Source: Leifsonia shinshuensis (GTDB lineage Bacteria > Actinomycetota > Actinomycetes > Actinomycetales > Microbacteriaceae). From it: 64,000 nt of DNA. The translations under genes were made by a program, and so were the position numbers. Location of the stretch: contig NZ_JAHHZQ010000002.1 of NCBI RefSeq assembly GCF_022606355.1, positions 186,001 through 250,000 of the forward strand, in the 5' to 3' direction. A model generated the notes under the pieces. That model did no database searches and was not told the origin of the DNA. It worked only from the letters and a program-made list of their open reading frames with translations. Below, piece after piece: positions 8,032 through 14,390 of this stretch (positions are counted from its first letter, which is position 1; every line of letters begins with the position of its first letter).

Positions 8032-9135
8032 TCAGGGCACTTGGATGTGTTGGTGGTTGCAGGTATCGGGAAAGTCGCTGGTGAAGTTCATGAGCACACC
8101 GAGCGTCACGTGGCCGCGGGATCTGCAGTCGCTTTGACCGACCGATGACCCGTGCGGGGCGTATGGGTCCAGGACGTGGATTAGCCGCACCGAGAGAGTG
8201 TCGGCGCCGGTGAGGGATTGGCGGTTGATCGCGTAGAAGTCGACGGCCTTGCCTTTCCAGTGCGCGGACGCGGTTCCCGCGCCGGGGGTCATTCCGGTGC
8301 AGCGCCGGTTGAGGTCGCTGACTCCGACCTGCTGGAAGACCTGGACGGCGACCACGATCAACTGGAGGACGTGTGCGTCGATCGTGCAGTCCGGCGTCGC
8401 GGTACCGTCAGCCATGTTGATCACCTGCTGCTGGTAGCGGGGCTCGAGAAAGTTCAGCTTCTTCGCCTGAATCGCACCGACCAGGACTGCGGCGGCCGCG
8501 CGAGCGTCCGCCGGCACCTGACACGCACCGGCGCTCGCTCCCGTCAGGGCGGCGAGCAACTGCTCGGCGGGAGTCCAGAACGGGGCGTAGTGGTTCGGGT
8601 CGGCGTTGATCTGGACCGCGTGCGCGACCAGGGTCGGCGCGAGGGTCTGCCAATCCGGCACGTGCAGCATGCGTGTGTAGAACGCGGCGGCCGCGGTCGC
8701 CGGGTCCATCCGCTCCGCAGGAGTGCCATAGCCAGCGCCCTGCTGGAAGACACCGATCGTGGTGTTGTCCGCCGCATCGCCGTGATCGAGGTTCCGCAGC
8801 CCTGACTCCCCGATCGCGACCATCAACGCGAGCGTCTGTCCGTGTGGGGGCACGCTCATCTGCTGGCCTGCAGTGATGATCGTCGCGGCGATCTTCAACT
8901 GATCAGGCCCGTAGCCGTCCACTTTCTGGCCCGCCTCGACTGACGGCACGGATCCGCCGCACACTCCCCCACCGCTACCGAAACCGTTCGCACCCATCGC
9001 GAGCACCAGCGACACCGGCACGGCGACGAGCGCCACAGGAACGATCAGCACGATGACGGCCGCGACGATCAGCAGGTTCCGAGTCGTTTTCGGATGCGTC
9101 ACGGCATGAGCTGCCGCCGCACCCGCACTGATCAT
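8032..9135 (-). CDS. Two-domain cell-wall hydrolase: lytic transglycosylase-like plus M15-like peptidase
   Basis: The product is a 367-aa protein with an N-terminal membrane anchor (about residues 20-46). A helical region then holds LALMVAIGESGLRNL with a Glu in the position of the lysozyme-like catalytic residue, followed by GVFQQ, as in actinobacterial VirB1-type muramidases. The C-terminal part has SAHWKGKAVDFYAI and ends NHQHIQVP. This is the H-x6-D and H-x-H pattern of D,D-peptidases of the M15 fold. It would open peptidoglycan for the mating channel. The start overlaps the sigma-like gene by 4 nt. Confidence 0.7.
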   Translation of the reverse strand: MISAGAAAAHAVTHPKTTRNLLIVAAVIVLIVPVALVAVPVSLVLAMGANGFGSGGGVCGGSVPSVEAGQKVDGYGPDQLKIAATIITAGQQMSVPPHGQTLALMVAIGESGLRNLDHGDAADNTTIGVFQQGAGYGTPAERMDPATAAAAFYTRMLHVPDWQTLAPTLVAHAVQINADPNHYAPFWTPAEQLLAALTGASAGACQVPADARAAAAVLVGAIQAKKLNFLEPRYQQQVINMADGTATPDCTIDAHVLQLIVVAVQVFQQVGVSDLNRRCTGMTPGAGTASAHWKGKAVDFYAINRQSLTGADTLSVRLIHVLDPYAPHGSSVGQSDCRSRGHVTLGVLMNFTSDFPDTCNHQHIQVP

Positions 9136-9881
9136 GCCGCCACCTCCAACTCGAGGACGTCCCGGGCAATCATCAGCAATCGCTTGGCGGTCGCGATCCG
9201 CGCTCGCGCCGAGCCGGGATGGATGTGGAGAGTGGCGGCGATGGTGTCTGCGTCGTCGCCGATCATCTCGGCGACCTCCCGGAAACCGCCGATCTCAGGC
9301 ACACACGACACGACCACCGAACCGGTCATCGGCAGTCCCGCGTCCGCGGCCGCGAGAGCAGCGAGCACGGTTCGGGCGGTCTGGCACACCCGCTCGCGGA
9401 TCGTGCGGACACTGCGCTTGGACAGGTGATGGGCTTCTGCCACGCGCTCAGCGTCACCGTTTGCCAGGCTCAGGTCGCTCATCACATGCCAGTCGGATGC
9501 GCCGACGTAGTCGGCGACCAGCACCATCCACCGGTGCGCGTCGAACCGGCGGATCATCGTCTCGAGCGGGTCGATGTCCGAGTCGGACTCGACGTCGACA
9601 TCGACGGTGATGTCGTCCATCGGGCGATACTTCCGCTCGATCTCCCGCAGCACGACGTGACGGGTGATGCCGAACGCGAAAGCATGCGGAGTCCCCCGCT
9701 CCGGGTCGAAGGTGGAGCATCGGTGCCAAACCGTCTCCCGGGCGATCTGGAGAACGGCGTCGACCTCATTCGGCCAGCCGCGCAATTGGAAGCGGACGTA
9801 CGGTCGCAACGTGTCGACTTCACGGAGCAACTCCGTGAGAAGAGCATCCGTCCGCGAGCGGACTTGGGTTCCTCCAGCCAC
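9132..9881 (-). CDS. ECF sigma-like regulator of the ICE
   Basis: The product is a 249-aa protein. Residues about 18-80 look like sigma region 2 (LRPYVRFQLRGWPNEVDAVL, then FAFGITRHVVLREIER). Residues about 140-165 form a helix-turn-helix (RVAEAHHLSKRSVRTIRERV) placed where region 4 would be. A second helix-turn-helix-like stretch (DTIAATLHIHPGSARARI) lies near the C-terminus and is unusual. It heads the leftward block and overlaps the hydrolase gene, so it may control transfer genes. The GTG start at 9881 follows GGAAGG at a spacing of about 10 nt. It could instead be a non-sigma DNA-binding protein. Confidence 0.6.
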   Translation of the reverse strand: MAGGTQVRSRTDALLTELLREVDTLRPYVRFQLRGWPNEVDAVLQIARETVWHRCSTFDPERGTPHAFAFGITRHVVLREIERKYRPMDDITVDVDVESDSDIDPLETMIRRFDAHRWMVLVADYVGASDWHVMSDLSLANGDAERVAEAHHLSKRSVRTIRERVCQTARTVLAALAAADAGLPMTGSVVVSCVPEIGGFREVAEMIGDDADTIAATLHIHPGSARARIATAKRLLMIARDVLELEVAA

Positions 9882-10254
9882 GAGATCACAACCTTCCTTG
9901 CATGGAAGTGGCTACTGCGAAGGACCGGGTTCGAACCGTATCGGCTCGTTAGAACAGGGCTATGTCAGCGCGAATGGGCGCGCAGGAGCCCTCCTTGGTT
10001 TCGGAAGGTTGGATGTTCCGAGCTGCGCCGGGGATATGGGCTTCGGGGCGGCGCGCCCGGATTCGATGGTGGAGTGGCGACTTCGACTCTGAAGTTGGGG
10101 AGTCTCAGCCACGATGCGTCACCGCCGCCCTGGCTCGCTTAGCGAGGTCAGCGTTACGGTGAAGAGGGTAAGAATCGGCCGCTCCATTTGGTGCCGCACG
10201 CTACCCCTGAACAGGGGTGGCGCTTGGGCGGCACGCCGGGGTGCACCAGCTGTT
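9882..10254. other. 373-bp non-coding ICE spacer with dyads
   Basis: I see no gene with a credible start and ribosome site here. The segment holds a 10-bp palindrome GGTTCGAACC at 9928-9937 and the nested inverted repeat at 10191-10234. It lies between the sigma-like gene and the 49-aa ORF, where an origin of transfer, a replication origin or an antisense RNA could sit. None of these can be shown from the sequence alone. Confidence 0.4.
10191..10234. repeat. Nested inverted repeat
   Basis: An inner 7-bp perfect stem ACCCCTG/CAGGGGT (10203-10209 and 10212-10218) has only AA between its arms. An outer stem GTGCCG/CGGCAC (10191-10196 and 10229-10234) encloses it. The two-base centre favours a protein-binding dyad or a cruciform over a simple terminator. 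Confidence 0.55.
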
Positions 10255-10404
10255 CTACTGACAGCTTTCGCACTGCAGATCATCCATCGGATCCGCCGGG
10301 ACGAGGTATCCGTCCACAAAGTCCTGAATGACGCCGGGAGGCTCTGTAGGCGGCTCGGCTACGCGTACGCTCCGGTCCTCGTCTGCGCGCTCGCTTCCAG
10401 CCAT
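10255..10404 (-). CDS. 49-aa ORF downstream of the excisionase-like gene
   Basis: This short ORF begins at an ATG (10404) with a strong GGAGGTG ribosome site 6 nt upstream and ends DDLQCESCQ. The sequence is acidic, with the core VIQDFVDGYLVPADPMD and a terminal C-x2-C pair. It overlaps the last 46 nt of the AlpA-like gene in another frame, a layout that suggests translational coupling. I do not recognise the family. The ribosome site and the non-random composition support a real gene. Confidence 0.5.
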   Translation of the reverse strand: MAGSERADEDRSVRVAEPPTEPPGVIQDFVDGYLVPADPMDDLQCESCQ

Positions 10405-10556
10405 GCCAACACCTCCGTCCGCTTGTAGAGCACAGTGCGTGGGGTCGGCTTATAGAAGCGAGGGCCCTTACCGTGATACCGGAGTTGGGCGAGCGCTGCG
10501 ATCGACAGCCCGGTGAGTTCAACCACCTCAGCGGGCTGAATGAATTCTCCTGTCAT
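10359..10556 (-). CDS. AlpA-like winged-helix protein, putative excisionase
   Basis: The product is a 65-aa MerR/AlpA-type DNA-binding protein. Residues 6-25 (IQPAEVVELTGLSIAALAQL) form the helix-turn-helix and YHGKGPRFYKPTPRTVLYKR is the wing. A closing EVLAWLEA helix is typical of the family. In actinobacterial ICEs such genes act as recombination directionality factors or replication activators. The ATG at 10556 follows GGAGGAGATGAG, a clear ribosome site. A longer in-frame start at 10634 was rejected because it would run through the shared regulatory spacer. Confidence 0.75.
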   Translation of the reverse strand: MTGEFIQPAEVVELTGLSIAALAQLRYHGKGPRFYKPTPRTVLYKRTEVLAWLEASAQTRTGAYA

Positions 10557-10568
10557 CTCATCTCCTCC

Positions 10569-10604
10569 GTTTCGACAACTCAGGAGTGTTGCAATTGTTG
10601 AAAC
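10569..10604. promoter_or_regulatory. Divergent operator region between xis-like and XRE genes
   Basis: GTTTCGACAA (10569-10578) and TTGTTGAAAC (10595-10604) form an inverted repeat with 9 of 10 matches. Related half-sites TTGACAA (10628-10634) and TGTCGAA follow towards the XRE start. The cluster lies in the 102-bp divergent spacer. It probably binds the XRE regulator to switch between integration and excision. Confidence 0.5.
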
Positions 10605-10658
10605 GACGATAGCAAGAATTCCGTGACTTGACAACAGAAGTGGCGATAGGCTGTCGAA

Positions 10659-11240
10659 ATGGCAGACTTTCGATCGGAGATCGGCATAGGCGCGCGCATC
10701 AGACTGGCGCGACGTGAACGTGGATATCGCACGACGAGCGACCTAGCAGAGGCGATTCCCGGCGGGAACATCACCCCCGCGATCCTGGAGAACATCGAAT
10801 CCGGCCGGAAGGCCGACATTAGCGTCAGCCAGCTCTTGAATATCGCCCGGGGCCTCGGCGTGCCGATCAGTATGCTGCTCGCGCCCATCGGGCGCCCCGA
10901 CGCCAAACTCGACCTGCAAAATCTCGGCGAGGACTTCGACGGAATGACCGTGGCCGAATTCGATTGCTGGCTTTCAGCGACCCCATCGAGTTCGTATCGG
11001 CCTCGATTGGCCGCCGAGCGCGTGGACATCTCCGTCCTGAACTCGCTTCGCGAGCTCGGGACCCTTCGACGTGAGCTCGACCGCCTTCGGATCGTTCGCG
11101 ACGTCGGAGCGGCGTCCGGGGACTCTGATCTCACATTCGACTCAAGCGTCGAGGCACGCCTGGAACTGGTCGAGCGCGAGCTGGAGCGCGTCGCAGCGCT
11201 TCTCACCTCTGCGGGCGTCGAAGAGGTGGCAGCACCCTAA
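10659..11240 (+). CDS. XRE-family transcriptional regulator of the ICE
   Basis: The product is a 193-aa protein. An N-terminal HTH-XRE domain (about residues 10-72) contains IRLARRERGYRTTSDLAEAI and ILENIESGRKADISVSQLLNIARGLGVPISMLL. The C-terminal half is charged and ends in a Leu/Glu-rich helix (VEARLELVERELERVAALL), likely for dimerisation. It is transcribed with the integrase, whose start lies 12 bp past the stop behind AGAGGAGGGCGAG. It is probably an immunity-type repressor of the divergent excision genes. Confidence 0.8.
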   Translation: MADFRSEIGIGARIRLARRERGYRTTSDLAEAIPGGNITPAILENIESGRKADISVSQLLNIARGLGVPISMLLAPIGRPDAKLDLQNLGEDFDGMTVAEFDCWLSATPSSSYRPRLAAERVDISVLNSLRELGTLRRELDRLRIVRDVGAASGDSDLTFDSSVEARLELVERELERVAALLTSAGVEEVAAP

Positions 11241-11252
11241 GAGGAGGGCGAG

Positions 11253-12401
11253 ATGGGCAGCGTTCTGTCATACGAGTCTGCCGGTGGCCGACGCTATCGC
11301 GTCATGTACCGAACCCCCGACCACCGCCAGACCACGAAACGAGGATTCAAGACCAAGCGCGAAGCCGAGCTCTACCTCGCCACCGTCGAGACGAACAAGG
11401 CCCGTGGCGAGTACATAGATGCAAGCGCGGCGAGGGTGACTATCGCATCCCTCGGAGTGGAGTGGCTGGCGAACCAGACGCACCTCAAGCCTTCCTCACT
11501 CCGCCCGCTCGAGATTGCATGGCGGCTCCAGGTCGAGCCACGCTGGGGAAGAGTTCCCGTCGGCGATGTTCGGCACTCGGATGTCCAGGCATGGGTAACC
11601 TCCCTAAGCGCCGGCAGGTCGGCTACGACTGTCTTGCGGGCGTTCGGTGTCCTCGCCGGAATCCTCGACATCGCCGTGAAGGACCGGCGCGTGCCTGTCA
11701 ACGTAGCCCGTGGATCGCGATTGCCGCGCAAGGTCCCCCGAGCTCACCGGTACCTCACCCACCAACAGGTTCACGACCTCGCCTACGCGAGCGGCAAACA
11801 CGAAGCCCTCGTTCTCCTCCTGGCTTACACCGGCCTTCGCTGGGGCGAAGTCATCGCCCTCCGCGTGCGCGACGTCGACTTCACTCGTCGCCGACTCGCC
11901 ATCTCGGAAAACGCGGTAGAAGTCGGTCCTGCCACCATCGTCGGAACTCCGAAGAGCCACAAGCGTAGGTCGGTACCGTTCCCGGCGTTCCTCATCGACG
12001 CGCTGGCTGGCGCAGCTGCAGGCAAGGAGCCGAACGACCTACTCTTTTCCGGCCGGTTCGGCGAACACATGAAGCGCGCGACACGCGGTCAACGGACGTG
12101 GTTCAAGAGCGCACTCGACAGGGCCGGCCTAGAACCAATGACCGTCCACGACCTGCGGCACACCGCCGCCAGCCTCGCCGTGAGCGCAGGAGCCAACGTG
12201 AAGGCGGTGCAGAGGATGCTCGGCCACGCCTCCGCCGCGATGACGCTGGACGTTTACGCGGACCTCTTCGACGACGACCTCGACGCAGTAGCTGAAGCTC
12301 TGGACGGCGCAGCCAGACGCTCTGTCGAACGATCGCATCTCGCCGAGCGTCCATCCTCAGTGATGAGCAGACCAGTAAGCGCCGCCAACGTACTTAGCTA
12401 G
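11253..12401 (+). CDS. int: Tyrosine site-specific integrase of the ICE
   Basis: The product is a 382-aa tyrosine recombinase. An arm-binding domain is followed by a SAM-like core-binding domain (about residues 60-150) and a catalytic domain with the first Arg in TGLRWGEVIALR, HDLRHTAASL (H-x-x-R), LGHAS and the nucleophile Tyr in MTLDVYADLF. The length is usual for actinobacterial ICE and phage integrases. It faces a tRNA-Ser gene 349 bp away, the expected attachment target. It shares an operon with the XRE gene. Confidence 0.92.
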   Translation: MGSVLSYESAGGRRYRVMYRTPDHRQTTKRGFKTKREAELYLATVETNKARGEYIDASAARVTIASLGVEWLANQTHLKPSSLRPLEIAWRLQVEPRWGRVPVGDVRHSDVQAWVTSLSAGRSATTVLRAFGVLAGILDIAVKDRRVPVNVARGSRLPRKVPRAHRYLTHQQVHDLAYASGKHEALVLLLAYTGLRWGEVIALRVRDVDFTRRRLAISENAVEVGPATIVGTPKSHKRRSVPFPAFLIDALAGAAAGKEPNDLLFSGRFGEHMKRATRGQRTWFKSALDRAGLEPMTVHDLRHTAASLAVSAGANVKAVQRMLGHASAAMTLDVYADLFDDDLDAVAEALDGAARRSVERSHLAERPSSVMSRPVSAANVLS

Positions 12402-12563
12402 CTTGCCCAGCCCTTTGACGCCGGCCCCTAAAACAAGGATTGCGAGCACGAGAGCGAACCACGGGTAGGCAATGACATCTGCCACGATCGCGTTCCAGAT
12501 CATGACGATCGCTTCCCACTTCGCAGCGCGCCACGTATCGAGAAGCCAGCCGACATCGATCAT
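12357..12563 (-). CDS. 68-aa membrane protein between integrase and tRNA
   Basis: From an ATG at 12563 this ORF encodes an amphipathic N-terminus (MIDVGWLLDTWRAAKWEAIV), one hydrophobic span (about residues 32-50, YPWFALVLAILVLGAGV) and a Lys/Gly C-terminus. Its 3' end overlaps the integrase 3' end by 45 nt on the opposite strand. I do not recognise a family. A longer in-frame reading into the tRNA gene is certainly not coding. Without a clear ribosome site, expression is uncertain. Confidence 0.45.
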   Translation of the reverse strand: MIDVGWLLDTWRAAKWEAIVMIWNAIVADVIAYPWFALVLAILVLGAGVKGLGKLAKYVGGAYWSAHH

Positions 12564-12653
12564 GTCCACATTGAAGCGGTAGCCGCCGACAAATCGGGCC
12601 TTCCGACGCCCGCGATCACACAAACATGCCCCGGATGACCGACTTCCGCCAGC

Positions 12654-12675
12654 GTTTGTTGTCAGTTTGTTGTCA
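12654..12675. repeat. Tandem 11-bp repeat near the attachment site
   Basis: GTTTGTTGTCA occurs twice without a gap (12654-12664 and 12665-12675), 75 bp from the tRNA 3' end. Tandem short repeats beside an integration site are typical of integrase arm-binding sites. That reading is an inference. Confidence 0.55.
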
Positions 12676-12705
12676 AATCGAGTGGAGCCAGTCCGGCGAC
12701 AATCG

Positions 12706-12734
12706 CTCGATCCCAGTGATTTACTGGGATCGAG
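12706..12734 (-). terminator. Hairpin downstream of tRNA-Ser
   Basis: A perfect 12-bp stem, CTCGATCCCAGT (12706-12717) with ACTGGGATCGAG (12723-12734), closes a GATTT loop. It lies 16 nt past the tRNA 3' end in the direction of tRNA transcription. There is no long U-tract. If the element integrated at the tRNA 3' end, this hairpin is element-borne or regenerated. Confidence 0.65.
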
Positions 12735-12749
12735 ACGCATAATCTGTGG

Positions 12750-12834
12750 CGGAGGGCGTGGGATTCGAACCCACGAGACATTTCTGCCCACCAGTTTTCA
12801 AGACTGGCTCCATCGGCCGCTCGGACAGCCCTCC
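12750..12834 (-). tRNA. tRNA-Ser (anticodon UGA)
   Basis: On the minus strand the 7-bp acceptor stem GGAGGGC pairs with GCCCTCC. The anticodon stem-loop CCAGT-CTTGAAA-ACTGG carries UGA at 12798-12800. A long variable arm (GGGCAGAAATGTCTC region) marks class II Ser, and the T-arm is GTGGG-TTCGAAT-CCCAC. The discriminator is G at 12750 and CCA is not encoded. The length is 85 nt. Its 3' half is the likely attB of the ICE. Confidence 0.95.
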
Positions 12835-12875
12835 CGGCGTCGGCGAACCGGCGCCGTTGCAGTCTACAGGGCCGC

Positions 12876-12932
12876 GGATTTGCGCCGAATGTGGCGTTCG
12901 GCGGCGCGAAACGCCACATTCGGCGCAAATCC
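12876..12932. repeat. Perfect 23-bp inverted repeat, ATTTGC family
   Basis: The arms at 12876-12898 and 12910-12932 are perfect reverse complements around an 11-nt loop. The motif ATTTGCGCCGAATGTGGCG lies in each arm. It sits 8 bp from the end of the MFS gene and upstream of the tRNA gene. It can act as the MFS terminator. The 13-mer AATGTGGCGTTCG at its left arm also occurs in the repeat at 60374-60400. Confidence 0.8.
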
Positions 12933-12940
12933 GGAGGGCC

Positions 12941-14185
12941 TCAGCGCGGGCGGCGACCGGTGATGAAGACGTTGGCGACACCCGCAAGCAGCACGACGAG
13001 CGCGGACACGAGCGGGGCGTACATCGCCACGTGCGTGCCGGCGCTCTGCGCGAGCGCGCCGACCAGCGCCGACGACGCCGACTGGCCGACGATCACGGCA
13101 GAGCCGAGGATCGTCATGACGGTGGCCGACCGGCCGATCGGGCTGCGCTCCGCGCCGAAGCTGTACTGCGTCACCAGCGTCGGGCCGACGCCGAAGCCGG
13201 CGATCAGCAGCACGAGGATCACACCGGGAACGGTGGTCGCGAACGGCAGGGCGATCGTGGAGGCCGCGAGGAGGCCGGCGAACGTCAGCCAGCGCCAGCG
13301 CAGCGAGAAGCGCAGCGGGAACCACGCGACGCCCAGTGCGAGGGCCGCGGAGCCGACGCCCATCACGCCGTAGATCAGCCCGGCCTGCTCCGGATGGCCG
13401 AAGTCCGACAGGAACGACGTCAGGGCGGTGAGCATCGAGCCGAAGAACAGGCCCATCCCGAGCACTCCCACGGTGACCGCCAGCAGCCCCGGCCGGAAGA
13501 GCTCGCGGGCGGGTGCCTGCTGCACCGGGAGGCCGCCGTCGGTCGCCGGGCGCACGGCCCCGCTGCGGTGCAGTGCGAACGCGGAGACGAACACGACGGT
13601 GAGCACTGCCGCGCCGACGATCGGGGCGGCCGGGTTGAGGGTCGTCGCGAGGAGGCCGACGATGAACGGCCCGAAGACGAAGACGATCTCGTCGGCCGCC
13701 GACTCGTACGCCATGGTGCCGTTGAGCACGGCAGCGTGCCGGTCGCCGGGGAGCCGGCTCGCGATGATGCCCACCAGGCGGCTGCGCGACATGGGCGACA
13801 CCTGCGGGGCCGTCGCGCCGATCACGAAGGCGACGATGAGGACGACGAAGTCGGGTGACGAGCTGAACGCCACCCACGCCATCGCCAGGAGCGCCACGCT
13901 GTTCGCGATCCCGGCCGCCAGCACGACGCCGCGCTGGCCGACCCGGTCGGCGGCGGCGCCGATCAGCGGGCCGAAGATCGCCGTGCCGACGCCGACCATG
14001 GCCGAGGTGAGACCGCCGAGCGACAGCTCGCCGCGCGCGGAGACGACGAGCGTCAGAACACCGACGACCATCATGGCGTACGGGAGGCGCGCCAACAGGG
14101 CGACGGGGAAGTACGAGAAGCCGGCGGCACGCAGCAGCGTGGTCGGCTGCTGCTGCGTCTCCCGGGAGGACGTGGTGTGCGTCAT
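12941..14185 (-). CDS. MFS transporter, 12-span exporter-like
   Basis: The product is a 414-aa major facilitator protein with about 12 membrane spans. It begins MTHTTSSRETQQQPTTLL and then FSYFPVALLARLPYAMMVVG, a beginning common in Microbacteriaceae MFS proteins of unknown substrate. The motif GAAADRVGQRGVVLAAG after the second span corresponds to motif A of the superfamily. The ATG at 14185 fits the topology. Longer starts to 14575 add only basic low-complexity sequence. It is monocistronic, and the strong inverted repeat follows its stop. Confidence 0.8.
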   Translation of the reverse strand: MTHTTSSRETQQQPTTLLRAAGFSYFPVALLARLPYAMMVVGVLTLVVSARGELSLGGLTSAMVGVGTAIFGPLIGAAADRVGQRGVVLAAGIANSVALLAMAWVAFSSSPDFVVLIVAFVIGATAPQVSPMSRSRLVGIIASRLPGDRHAAVLNGTMAYESAADEIVFVFGPFIVGLLATTLNPAAPIVGAAVLTVVFVSAFALHRSGAVRPATDGGLPVQQAPARELFRPGLLAVTVGVLGMGLFFGSMLTALTSFLSDFGHPEQAGLIYGVMGVGSAALALGVAWFPLRFSLRWRWLTFAGLLAASTIALPFATTVPGVILVLLIAGFGVGPTLVTQYSFGAERSPIGRSATVMTILGSAVIVGQSASSALVGALAQSAGTHVAMYAPLVSALVVLLAGVANVFITGRRPR

Positions 14186-14390
14186 ACGTGTCGTGGCCTT
14201 CTGTCTTTCCGCGGAGGACCGCGGCCTTCTAGTGCCGCCTTGGTCCGCCGGGAAAGCCGGCGCGAGGTAGATACACGATGAAACTGTGTCGGAGGACGAA
14301 CCTCCACTCATCTCAAGTCTGCACCACCACGGGCCATTCCCGCAGCGCGCATTTCCGCAGCGCGCTCGCGCAGCGGATCGCCCCGCAGGG

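Noticed and set aside
9917-9945. Sequence resembling a tRNA T-arm (GGGTTCGAACC)
   Set aside because: No acceptor, D or anticodon stem can be formed around it. It is only a palindrome.
1-12750. Prophage interpretation of the integrase region
   Set aside because: No capsid, terminase, portal or tail genes are seen. The cargo is type IV secretion and coupling proteins.
12746-13858. Long plus-strand open frame over the MFS transporter gene
   Set aside because: It is an antisense frame of a clear membrane protein gene, with Arg/Asp-rich composition typical of shadows in GC-rich DNA. It also begins inside the tRNA.
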